Source of the DNA: Tissierellaceae bacterium
GTDB taxonomy: Bacteria > Bacillota > Clostridia > Tissierellales > Tissierellaceae
Length of the DNA stretch: 64,000 bases
Direction of reading: 5' to 3'
Assembly (NCBI GenBank): GCA_023229175.1
Contig: JALNZV010000009.1
Coordinates: 1-64,000, forward strand
Shown here: positions 53,559 through 62,581 of the stretch, piece after piece
Position numbering within the stretch: the first letter of the stretch is position 1
Layout: every line of letters begins with the position of its first letter
Notes under the pieces: generated by a model
Database searches by the model: none
Seen by the model: the letters and a program-made list of their open reading frames with translations, nothing else
What the model was told of the DNA's origin: nothing
Translations under genes and position numbers: made by a program

Positions 53559-54368
53559 ATGCCGAGGAGACCTAGGGTGGTATCAGATACGGGAATTTAC
53601 CACGTTATGGTAAGGGGAATCAATAGGATGGATATATTTAAAACCTCTGGAGAGAAGGAGAAATATTTAGACACCTTGGGCCGAATGAAGGAAGATGGCG
53701 AATACACTTTATACGGGTATTGCATAATGGACAACCACGCCCATCTACTTATTCAGGAGGAAGAAGATACCATCGATAGAATAATGAAAAGAATTGGCGT
53801 TAGCTACGTCTACTATTATAACGAGAAATACGAAAGAATCGGCTCGCTTTTCCAGGGCAGGTATAGAAGTGAAAGGGTAGAGTCGGAGGACTACCTCTTG
53901 GCCTGTTTAAGATATATCCACAATAACCCTGTAAAAGCTAACATCACCGCGACCCCAGCTGCCTACCGTTGGAGCAGCTACAACAGTTACATAAGTAGAT
54001 ACCTAAAGGAAGAAGATATAATTTCCAGAGACTTCATCTTAGATATAATATCGGAAGATAGGCCAAAGGCCATAAAACAGCTAATTGAATATACAAAACT
54101 ACGTGATGATTATGTGTTTCTAAACGATAAAAAAGATGAAGATGAACCACCTGCACAGGTAATCATCGAAAGTATTCTCAGTAAATATAATCTAAAACCT
54201 AGAGAATTGGGAACTACGAAACACAGGGAAATGAGAAATATGCTAATAGAGAAAATAATGAAGGAAACAAATCTGTCTGCTAGAGAATTATCTACTATAA
54301 TAGGTGTAAGCAGAGCAACCATTGGAAGAGTATTAGATGACGCTACTGCAACCGACAGCCATCCCTAG
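53559..54368 (+). CDS. REP-associated tyrosine transposase (RAYT)
   Basis: A 269-residue HUH endonuclease of the TnpA-REP family. The HUH motif is His60-Ala-His62 in MDNHAHLLI; the helix YLLACLRYIHNNP (112-124) carries the likely catalytic tyrosine (Tyr112 or Tyr119). The N-terminal PRRPRVVSDTGIYHVMVRG is the common family start, and the C-terminus (about 205-265) has a DnaA-like helix-turn-helix (RELSTIIGVSRATIGRVL). ATG 53559 follows AGGGGGGATTTT; an earlier ATG-less extension is rejected. REPs in opposite orientation lie on both sides, forming one unit of about 0.92 kb. RAYTs are domesticated transposases thought to spread REPs in their host. Confidence 0.92.
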   Translation: MPRRPRVVSDTGIYHVMVRGINRMDIFKTSGEKEKYLDTLGRMKEDGEYTLYGYCIMDNHAHLLIQEEEDTIDRIMKRIGVSYVYYYNEKYERIGSLFQGRYRSERVESEDYLLACLRYIHNNPVKANITATPAAYRWSSYNSYISRYLKEEDIISRDFILDIISEDRPKAIKQLIEYTKLRDDYVFLNDKKDEDEPPAQVIIESILSKYNLKPRELGTTKHREMRNMLIEKIMKETNLSARELSTIIGVSRATIGRVLDDATATDSHP

Positions 54369-54385
54369 TAATTCTAGGGACAAAA

Positions 54386-54418
54386 ATGTGCCACCGAGAA
54401 CCGTCCCCGGTGGCACAT
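54386..54418 (-). repeat. REP palindrome 4, right flank of the RAYT gene (inverted)
   Basis: On the plus strand ATGTGCCACCG (54386-54396) pairs with CGGTGGCACAT (54408-54418). The loop is the reverse complement of the loop of REPs 1-3. On the minus strand it is followed by TTTTTGTCCC, so it can terminate the surface-protein operon. A CCCTAG-TAATT-CTAGGG stem lies at 54363-54379. Confidence 0.9.
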
Positions 54419-54419
54419 T

Positions 54420-57400
54420 TTATTTTATTTCAATTGAGTTTTCGTGCTGATTTATGTCTCGGATTTCTATTTTAAGGAGATTATCCTCCTTTAGCCAATC
54501 TGCCAGCACCGTATTGCCATTGTCGGCAACTTTCCAGCTATGTTGTAACTCGCCGTCATTTTCATCTTTTCGTATTATCCTATATTCCATTTGATCTGTG
54601 GTGCCGTTTAGGACAAAAGGATGAACATGAGTGCTTAGGTTTACCACCTTCAAGTTCAGCACTGACTTAAAGTCCAATACTTTTACTGCACTTGCCAATT
54701 CCTTTTCCTCGGCTTTGACCCTGATATACACGTCTCTATCTAATTCTTCATTTTCCAGGTATTTTCCATCTATCCAAGGGCCATTTTCGCCAAAGCGGTA
54801 TTCCAGCCCCTCCAAATCGCCAATATATTCTACCTTATTCCTATATTCATCTTTATCAAATCCTTTGCTGACCTTAGGTGCTGATGCGGGAGTCTTAATA
54901 ACACCTCCCACAGCCACATCAGATGGCAGGGTATTCTCGTCGCCCCTTAGCCTAAATTCCAGATTTCCAGTTACAAAGTTCACGTTAAATGCCAATGTAT
55001 TATCCTCGCCTGTTTTCAGCTCTACATAGTCAATGTTAATCCAATTGCCACTGCCAATTCTATATTGTAGATTATTAACTAAATCCTGACAATCTAATTC
55101 TGCTAATTTAATAGAAATAGTTTTCTTTAATACATTATAATCTATTTTATTTTCGATAAAATTATCCCCATCGTTATAATCTGAAAATTGATTTTGTCCG
55201 ATAGCGTCTTCATTGACTAACCTAGAATTCCTTGGTTTCGCCTTTTCCCTTACATAAACGGTCATCCCTGCCTTCAGAGGTATGGTGGTATTAGAAGCTG
55301 TACATGATAACCAGAGTCCATCTTCACCATTGGTGGAATCAATGCTATATTCCATATCGGCTGTGGTGTTTTCAATTCTACCGCCGCTTACATTTAATCT
55401 CACATCGTATAAGTTTAGATTTGGCGTAAATTTAATTTCCTGCTCGTCGCTGGCTAACTTGTCCTGTTCAGCCTTTAACCTAAGTCTCACAATATCTCCG
55501 CCTTCAAATTCCATATCTACATTGCCATCAACCCAAGGCCCACCATTGATACTGTATTCGTAAATAGGCTCATTATTTTCATTTAAGATACTTAAATTAC
55601 TAATCTTATATTTTACATCATCATATTTTAATTCAGGTGCCGATGCCCTAGCAGGAATAGTTACTTTATCCTCTCCAAAGGAAGGCAATTTCTCTGAACT
55701 TCCCATGCTTCTAAATTGCAATATACCTGGTTTAAAGTCTACTTCATAAACAGTAGTCTCTGTCCCCATATCCTGCCAAGCCTCATTTCCCGTCACCTTA
55801 ATCCTATATTGCAGGTCTTGACCCTGATTGTTGGAAATGGTCCTAGCCGCAATATCATAGGTCACATCATCTAAACTCGGTTTTTCCATTCTCTCTACAG
55901 TAGCCAGTTTACTAAAGTTACCAAACTTAGCTTTTTCTCTTATATAGACTGTCATACCCTCTATAAAATTGACTGGGGTCCTATCTCTAGCGGCATCAAT
56001 CCAAGTGCCATTCTTTCCATCTGTGGAATTTGTACTATACTGCATTTCCACAGTAGTACCCTCAATATAGCCCTGGGCTACATTGAGTTTTACATCTCCA
56101 AAGGTCAAGTTTCTCGTAAAGTTAATGGTAATACTTTGGCTATGGAGTTTATCCTTAGTTGCCTTTATTCTAATCTGTACCTTGGCATTCTCACCTTTTA
56201 CATCTTGAGGATCCCAAGTATTGCCATCCTTCCAAGCACTTTGGCTATCTATATTGTATTCCAAGACCATTGGGGTATCTGTAATATCTTTCCACTCACT
56301 ATCCTCTCTATATTCAATCTTCTTATTTAAGTCGTCTACTCTTACTTCTGGAGGGGAAGCATAGGAAGATATTACAGTTTTTTCTCTAGGATAAGAAGCT
56401 AGATTAGCAGGACTTCCCTTTACCCTAAATTCCAGGCTCCCTGGTTTAAACTCTATATTCTTTCCATTTCCAACATCTTTCCAAGGCTCATTGTCTATTC
56501 TATATTGTAACTTTTCTAAATCAACTACAGTACTACCTATCTCCCTGTCCACAATACTAAAATCGACATGGCTCAAATCATCTTCCACGAAAGTTTCTCT
56601 TCCAATAGTCCCTAAATCTCTGCTGTTGATAATATTGCCCTTCTCCCTAAGGACCACATTCATATCTTCGACGAAGTTCACACCAGATACCTCAGTTGCT
56701 CTGGCAGCTACTGCTATAAATGTATCTCCGCCATTAGTGCTATATTCCATATTGGCATTGACACCACTTATCTTTCCTTGGCCCACATCCATAGCTACAC
56801 CACCTAAATAGACTCCATTTAGTTTTCCAGTGGCTAGGGAAGCTAGATCTCCATTATGACCAACAACAGCCTTTTTTCTCACTTTCAGTACAGAATCCCC
56901 GTTTAGCTCTATTTCGTCATTCACATCTGTCCAAACGTCAAAGTCGCCTAAATTGTACTCCAAATTGTACTCCAAGTCTTTATCTTGATTTAACTTAACC
57001 TTTAATTCATCGCCGTATTGGTATTCTTCTATATATATGCCTTCAGGTGCTGGTGGATTAACTAATTTCACAAGCAACTTAAAGTTACCCCTTTGGGACT
57101 TTTCCCTTACATAGATGGTAATGGGTTCCAGCACATTGCTGATTTTTTCATCTAATATAGTCTGCCAACTTCCCTTTATGCCATCAGTGGAATCTGTACT
57201 GTACTCGAGCATAGAGAAATCAATACTAGTATCGCCAATTTTTAAATATATGCCTTTGTCAGGGTCGTCTTTAATCTCATAGGATATATTATCCAAATTG
57301 ACCTTTTCATTTTTAATATATTCAAGCCTAATGACCTCAGAATCGCTGTAGTTCTTTTGGTCGATGGCTGAAGCTCTGATTACAAGGTTTATAGCTCCGT

Positions 57401-60400
57401 CATTTAGCTCCCTAGTCGACTTTCCTATTAATCTAATAGTCAGCCCGTCGTTACCTGCTTTGTCAACCTCAAGCTTTAACCCAGCGGCTATATTTGATGT
57501 TACAATATCCTTTGCTACAGAGAAGTCCGATTTAAATGTCAGTCCATCTAGCTTTATGGTCCAAGTATCCTGTCCTTCTAGGGCATTTACATATCCAGGA
57601 GCCTCTAGTAGCACTGTATCTTCCACAACTTCCACTGGAATAGGCAAGATATCTGGATATATGGTAAATAAAGGCGTTGCTACAATATTATTTCTAGCAT
57701 CAACCACCAAGTCTTTATCTATGGTAAGGGTAATAGTTTCAGGCTCATCTATTTCCACAGTATTTGCAGGGATGGCAATGGATACCCTTTGGGGATCGAT
57801 TAAGTTAATGTCTCTATCATCATAAATTTTACCTTTTAACTCCTCCCACTTAAGCCCATCGCTTACAAAGCCATTTAAAATATCACCTTTCTTTCCCTCT
57901 ATATCATCTGCCCATCTGCTGTCAACTATTTCGACTATAATGGTGGCATTGCCTGAGTTTATTTCAGACTGCCTAATGTCGTTTACTATATTCCCATATA
58001 TTCTAGCATCTATAGTAGGCTTGACTACTATTTTTTCATCAGCCACAATGGGATTTATGGCACCTATTAGGGCACTAGGGGGAATAGTCAATGTAATTAT
58101 TTGATCCTCTGTTATATCGTATCCCATAGTTGCAGAAGTGGTTATGGTTATGGTAGTTTCATCGGATTTTATGATGGAATACCTGCTGTTTTTCATTTGC
58201 TCGATTACGTTATTCCACTGACCTGTTTCATTTCCCACTGCCTTCAATCCATCTAAGAGGGCACCCTTGATGCTAGGGTCGTTCACCACATCAGCCCACT
58301 TCGCATCTGTCAATGAAACTTTCATCCTTACAGCACTTGCCCTAATTCTTCCCTCCAGTATTTCAAGGGGTTTATCATCATCAGGATTTAGTATCTCAAG
58401 ACTTGCACTGCCTCGTTTTACATCTTGGTCTTTAATCTCTATATCTGCATATTTTACGACCTTATTTCCATCTATGCTAAATAGCCTCAACCATTCTCCA
58501 ACCCTAACTTGTATCTCCTTTGACTCAGGCATATTTAGTGCATTGCTTGGTACAGCAGAATTGGGTGCTGGCTTCTCCCCAAAGGGACTAGGAGAGATAA
58601 GGTATTTATGGACCAGGTCAGCTTCATCTCCTGTTATTTCTGTCCCATCAGTAGTACAACCCTTAGTCAATTCAACTTCTAAAGTATCTGCTGCGCTTTG
58701 CACCTCGTCCTTCGTCAGCTTAATAATCTTATATCCCAATATTCTGTTTCCATTTGTAGCCAAAAGCAGTATATATCCAAAGGCGGGGTCGTCACCCGCT
58801 ACTATATTGTCCAGTCCTTCCAATGTATAGGGGTCAAGGTTCCTAGTATTAAGCCTTATGGCCTCAGAGGCTATTTGACCCTCAAAGGGCAGATTATCTG
58901 AAAAAACATCTTCCACCGACCACATATACATCCAAGTATTATTATTTACGCCAAAGGGGCTTAGGCTGGTAAACTTTACGGTACCTGGTTTATCCCCCTT
59001 GCCAATAGTGTAATTATTGGCTTTTAGCTCCACAGCTGCCTTACCCCTCACCATATTGGCATTTAGGGCAAAGGCTTGGTAAGCCTTAACTTTATCTTCA
59101 TCGTCAGTTGCCAATAGAAGGACTTGCCTATTTATACTTACATCTACACCTAATATATTTCCGTTGGAATCCGACTTTCCATCAATATCCTCATAAGCGA
59201 TTGTGTCATTTTCGTCAATGGTGGCATAATCAAATGCACCTGGGACTGTACCATTGAATTCCACAGCCCTGTATACTTCGTCGGGCAAAGCCACCATAAA
59301 CTTAGTTGCCCCTTCTACTCCGTCAAAGGACAAGGATGAGAACCTAATGCTTTCAAACTCCGTCCCAGGCTCAGGATTGGTATAATTGTATATATGCCTT
59401 AAGAGGGAGGCATCCCCAATCCTAATATTGTCCTCTGAAAGTTTGATATTGGCATAGTATTTAGTTCTATTTCCTCCATCTACCAATAGTATTTGCAAGT
59501 ATTGACCTACCATAGCTGGAGTCAAATTAGCACCAGGATTTAAGTTTTTAGTATCCTTAGGAATTTCATTTATATTTGGGGCATTATTTTCCCCTATGAA
59601 CCTATATACATATTTAAGGCCATTGGCATTTGGAATACCGTCTTTATTCAGTACTTTCAAAATAGTGCTGTTTTGCACAGTACCGCCTTCTAATGCCTCC
59701 CCATCTTCTGTGTCCTTATAATTTTTCCAAGGGAGCTTATCGGCATCAGGTAGCCTTACATCATTTTGGTTGATTATAAATTCCTTATAGGCAATTACTC
59801 CATTGTTATCTAGGGCATATACCATTAAATACCTAGTAAAGCCTCTTTCGTCCTTTAGTAGGGGTTCGTTCTCCCCAAATATCTGAATATCATCTATATT
59901 ATCGATTTTCACAGATTCACTAGGCAAGTCACTGTCCATTTCGGGGACATCCTTGGATTTTTCACTCAATCTATAATGAAGTTCGGCTCCACCATAGCTT
60001 AAATGCCTAAATTTAATTGCCCCTACAGAATCTCCCTTTTCAGGCATGGAATAGTGGAAAGTCTCCTCCATTTCCTTAGCCAAGGGATCCTTTACCTCAC
60101 TAGGTCCAAGGGTTACACTGCCATAGGCCTTGACCTTGCCTTGGTCATCTACTGCCAATATATGCAGTTTATCTCCATTTTTTGCTTCTATATCTTGGCC
60201 TAAGCCATAGTGCTCAGCCCCTACAAATGCCCTATCTAAGAAGGCTTCGCTTAAATCATCACCCAAGGCGTACATCCACTTGGTAGCTCCTGTAGGTAAT
60301 TCCAAGTCTTCTACCATAGTAGTCCCTGGTTGATTACCTTTCTTTGCCGTTAAACCGTCTATGGCAGGGGGGGGCAGACCCCTTACATGCCCTTCCTCCA

Positions 60401-61688
60401 ATTCAAAGAAAGCGTAATGGCTGACCTTATTATCTATCATGGCAATCAATAGCAATTGGTCCCCGACTTCTGCCTCTATATTATCTCCAGCACTATATCC
60501 GTTTCCGCCAAAACTGCCACCAGCCACAGGTATGTTTAAGCCACTACCTACAGCGACCCTCCAAGTGGCTCCATCCATATTTAATTGGCTAAACCTAGTG
60601 GTGCCTGACTCAATACCCATAAGAGGGCCAGAGTAGTCGTCACTTGCCAATAGTTCAGGTGGCATGGAAATTTGTCCCTTGCTCACTTCAAATTCATAGT
60701 ATTTCTCTATTTTTCCTTCATGGTATTTAACTAAATATACATATCTCTTAAATCCGTCGCCAATGGTTAAGCTGCCATCTGCAACGGTTATTTCCATTCC
60801 CTCACCATAACTAATGGTGTCAAATATATTATCTGTAAATACATTTTCAAGTTTATTACCTCGGACAAAGTATCTCCAATCTCCGTCTAGGCTAAGTCCT
60901 GTTAATTTCACGCCATAGGCAATCTCCGTAGCCATGGTGATAGTACCGCCCTCAAGCTTTTCAGCGGCTCTCCTAATCATATCTTCTTCCACCAAAATAT
61001 TGGCATATGCCTTAAGCCTATTGCTCCTATCGGTGGCATAAAGGGCAATGTATTTCTCGGCATCAACCCTAATATCTTCACCTGGGGAGTATTCAATTCC
61101 ATCCTCTATTACTTGGTTAAATACCAAGTCATTATCAGGAGTATCTAAGATTTTATAAAAATACCTGCTGCTTCCAGTGGGAAATACTAAGCTTTCAAAT
61201 CTGCTAGTGCCGTCAGCAGAACCAAGTATAGGCATTGAATAGTGGGCAGGAGACTGCAATTTAGGGGCATAGTCTATGCCATAATAGTCTTCCTTGCTGC
61301 CCTTCCCCCCATCTGGAATGCTGTCGAAATCTGAAACAACTAAACTCTCGCTAATATTATCTAACATGGTTTGTATCTCTGACCTGTTATTCTGCAAAAA
61401 TATATCTAAATCTACCTGACTATCTATATTATTGGATATAGCCAAAGTTCTTAGATACTCAAGGTGGGCTAATTCTCTGCTTTCAATATTTACATATCTT
61501 CCGCCTTCCAATTCCTCATAAAACAAGGAGGTGTCAGCACCTGCAGATATATCTTCAATTAGAATTTCAATATCCTCAGGAGAATAAAGCTTTTTTGTCC
61601 CCGTATGGATAATATCGCCAGGAGCAGCAGAAACCACAGAACTAAATATTAAGGTAAAAGTTAACATAAACAACAAAAACCGTTTCAT
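54420..61688 (-). CDS. Giant exported repeat protein (2422 residues)
   Basis: A secreted surface protein with a signal peptide (about 1-21, ending SVVSAA). Residues about 120-1040 hold roughly nine divergent repeats of 95-120 residues, each with an FxxL...GAxxWxY core, a GEDIxVxxGDxLxLLAxDxxNKVxAY-like strand pair and a short helix ending VR. A middle part (about 1040-1460) has three or so beta-rich repeats. The C-terminal part (about 1480-2400) contains larger repeats of about 200 residues made of xEYSxxSTDGxxGxW, VYIREKAKxGN and LQYRIxxxxW motifs. No sortase or SLH motif is seen; the SLH protein upstream in the operon may anchor it (inference). I do not recognise a named family. GAGGTG precedes the ATG. 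Confidence 0.75.
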   Translation of the reverse strand: MKRFLLFMLTFTLIFSSVVSAAPGDIIHTGTKKLYSPEDIEILIEDISAGADTSLFYEELEGGRYVNIESRELAHLEYLRTLAISNNIDSQVDLDIFLQNNRSEIQTMLDNISESLVVSDFDSIPDGGKGSKEDYYGIDYAPKLQSPAHYSMPILGSADGTSRFESLVFPTGSSRYFYKILDTPDNDLVFNQVIEDGIEYSPGEDIRVDAEKYIALYATDRSNRLKAYANILVEEDMIRRAAEKLEGGTITMATEIAYGVKLTGLSLDGDWRYFVRGNKLENVFTDNIFDTISYGEGMEITVADGSLTIGDGFKRYVYLVKYHEGKIEKYYEFEVSKGQISMPPELLASDDYSGPLMGIESGTTRFSQLNMDGATWRVAVGSGLNIPVAGGSFGGNGYSAGDNIEAEVGDQLLLIAMIDNKVSHYAFFELEEGHVRGLPPPAIDGLTAKKGNQPGTTMVEDLELPTGATKWMYALGDDLSEAFLDRAFVGAEHYGLGQDIEAKNGDKLHILAVDDQGKVKAYGSVTLGPSEVKDPLAKEMEETFHYSMPEKGDSVGAIKFRHLSYGGAELHYRLSEKSKDVPEMDSDLPSESVKIDNIDDIQIFGENEPLLKDERGFTRYLMVYALDNNGVIAYKEFIINQNDVRLPDADKLPWKNYKDTEDGEALEGGTVQNSTILKVLNKDGIPNANGLKYVYRFIGENNAPNINEIPKDTKNLNPGANLTPAMVGQYLQILLVDGGNRTKYYANIKLSEDNIRIGDASLLRHIYNYTNPEPGTEFESIRFSSLSFDGVEGATKFMVALPDEVYRAVEFNGTVPGAFDYATIDENDTIAYEDIDGKSDSNGNILGVDVSINRQVLLLATDDEDKVKAYQAFALNANMVRGKAAVELKANNYTIGKGDKPGTVKFTSLSPFGVNNNTWMYMWSVEDVFSDNLPFEGQIASEAIRLNTRNLDPYTLEGLDNIVAGDDPAFGYILLLATNGNRILGYKIIKLTKDEVQSAADTLEVELTKGCTTDGTEITGDEADLVHKYLISPSPFGEKPAPNSAVPSNALNMPESKEIQVRVGEWLRLFSIDGNKVVKYADIEIKDQDVKRGSASLEILNPDDDKPLEILEGRIRASAVRMKVSLTDAKWADVVNDPSIKGALLDGLKAVGNETGQWNNVIEQMKNSRYSIIKSDETTITITTSATMGYDITEDQIITLTIPPSALIGAINPIVADEKIVVKPTIDARIYGNIVNDIRQSEINSGNATIIVEIVDSRWADDIEGKKGDILNGFVSDGLKWEELKGKIYDDRDINLIDPQRVSIAIPANTVEIDEPETITLTIDKDLVVDARNNIVATPLFTIYPDILPIPVEVVEDTVLLEAPGYVNALEGQDTWTIKLDGLTFKSDFSVAKDIVTSNIAAGLKLEVDKAGNDGLTIRLIGKSTRELNDGAINLVIRASAIDQKNYSDSEVIRLEYIKNEKVNLDNISYEIKDDPDKGIYLKIGDTSIDFSMLEYSTDSTDGIKGSWQTILDEKISNVLEPITIYVREKSQRGNFKLLVKLVNPPAPEGIYIEEYQYGDELKVKLNQDKDLEYNLEYNLGDFDVWTDVNDEIELNGDSVLKVRKKAVVGHNGDLASLATGKLNGVYLGGVAMDVGQGKISGVNANMEYSTNGGDTFIAVAARATEVSGVNFVEDMNVVLREKGNIINSRDLGTIGRETFVEDDLSHVDFSIVDREIGSTVVDLEKLQYRIDNEPWKDVGNGKNIEFKPGSLEFRVKGSPANLASYPREKTVISSYASPPEVRVDDLNKKIEYREDSEWKDITDTPMVLEYNIDSQSAWKDGNTWDPQDVKGENAKVQIRIKATKDKLHSQSITINFTRNLTFGDVKLNVAQGYIEGTTVEMQYSTNSTDGKNGTWIDAARDRTPVNFIEGMTVYIREKAKFGNFSKLATVERMEKPSLDDVTYDIAARTISNNQGQDLQYRIKVTGNEAWQDMGTETTVYEVDFKPGILQFRSMGSSEKLPSFGEDKVTIPARASAPELKYDDVKYKISNLSILNENNEPIYEYSINGGPWVDGNVDMEFEGGDIVRLRLKAEQDKLASDEQEIKFTPNLNLYDVRLNVSGGRIENTTADMEYSIDSTNGEDGLWLSCTASNTTIPLKAGMTVYVREKAKPRNSRLVNEDAIGQNQFSDYNDGDNFIENKIDYNVLKKTISIKLAELDCQDLVNNLQYRIGSGNWINIDYVELKTGEDNTLAFNVNFVTGNLEFRLRGDENTLPSDVAVGGVIKTPASAPKVSKGFDKDEYRNKVEYIGDLEGLEYRFGENGPWIDGKYLENEELDRDVYIRVKAEEKELASAVKVLDFKSVLNLKVVNLSTHVHPFVLNGTTDQMEYRIIRKDENDGELQHSWKVADNGNTVLADWLKEDNLLKIEIRDINQHENSIEIK

Positions 61689-61698
61689 ATAAACACCT

Positions 61699-62559
61699 CT
61701 ATTCTAGAAAATCACTGAGAATTGAAACATCATAGCTATCGTAAACTTCATACTTGTATCCTGCCATTCTGGCTAATACACTTACATCAAAGCCAGTGAT
61801 GGAAAAGTCTCCACCTTTTCCCAAAGCAGTCCCATGGATTAAATTGCCCCTTCCGTCCAGGAGGCTCACCCTATATCCCGTAAAGTCATCTTCACCAACT
61901 AAAGTTCCCTTAAACAACCCCGATATGGTCGTATTAAATCTTAAATCTTTTAGTTGCACCTGAGGCTTGGGTTTTTCCTGTGGTAGAGAGCTTAAAATGT
62001 CGTAGAGCCTATGGGATTCTCCTTTCATGTCGGAGTTCAATACCTTGACCAATGTATCTAATACAGTTTTTCTGTAAATCTCCGTATCCAAAGGTATATA
62101 CATATCTGCCAAGTCCAATTCCAAGGCTTTTTGATAATAATCGTGGGGATAATTTACAAAATCGACATTATCAGTATATCCTAAGAGCCTCATAAACATG
62201 GTCAACAGTTCCACATAAGTTACATTGCCCTTAGGATCGAAATAATCTGATGTCTTACCAGCCATTATTCCTTCTCTCTTTGCAATGGATATATATCCAA
62301 CAGCCCATCCTCCTTGAAAATCCTCAATATCTTTAAATTCAGGCTTCCCCCTGAAAGAGAGGGCACTATTTTCCAACCCCATTAACCTAATGACAACTGT
62401 AGCCAATTCAGCCCTATTTATTTTGCTTTCAGGCTTCAATCCGCCTTGTCCCAAATATCCCCTTTCCAGAATCCATTCCTTTGTAGCACTGGATTCACCA
62501 TGGACCATAGGAGAAATAAGCAAAACTATGGCTAAAACTAGAATAGAAATCCTTTTCAT
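61699..62559 (-). CDS. S-layer homology (SLH) domain surface protein
   Basis: A 286-residue exported protein. A signal peptide (about 1-20, ending HG) precedes an N-terminal region with about two and a half SLH repeats (about 25-165), shown by INRAELATVVIRLMGL, FKDIEDFQGGWAVGYISIAKREGIMAG and VTYVELLTMFMRLLGY. SLH domains bind secondary cell-wall polymers. The last 80 residues form a beta-rich domain also found at the end of the upstream gene product (LKDLRFNTTISGLFKG...GYKYEVYD). The start is taken as ATG 62559 behind GGAGGTGGTG; an in-frame ATG 7 codons earlier has no such site. Middle gene of the surface operon. Confidence 0.86.
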   Translation of the reverse strand: MKRISILVLAIVLLISPMVHGESSATKEWILERGYLGQGGLKPESKINRAELATVVIRLMGLENSALSFRGKPEFKDIEDFQGGWAVGYISIAKREGIMAGKTSDYFDPKGNVTYVELLTMFMRLLGYTDNVDFVNYPHDYYQKALELDLADMYIPLDTEIYRKTVLDTLVKVLNSDMKGESHRLYDILSSLPQEKPKPQVQLKDLRFNTTISGLFKGTLVGEDDFTGYRVSLLDGRGNLIHGTALGKGGDFSITGFDVSVLARMAGYKYEVYDSYDVSILSDFLE

Positions 62560-62581
62560 AAACACCACCTCCATCGCCATC

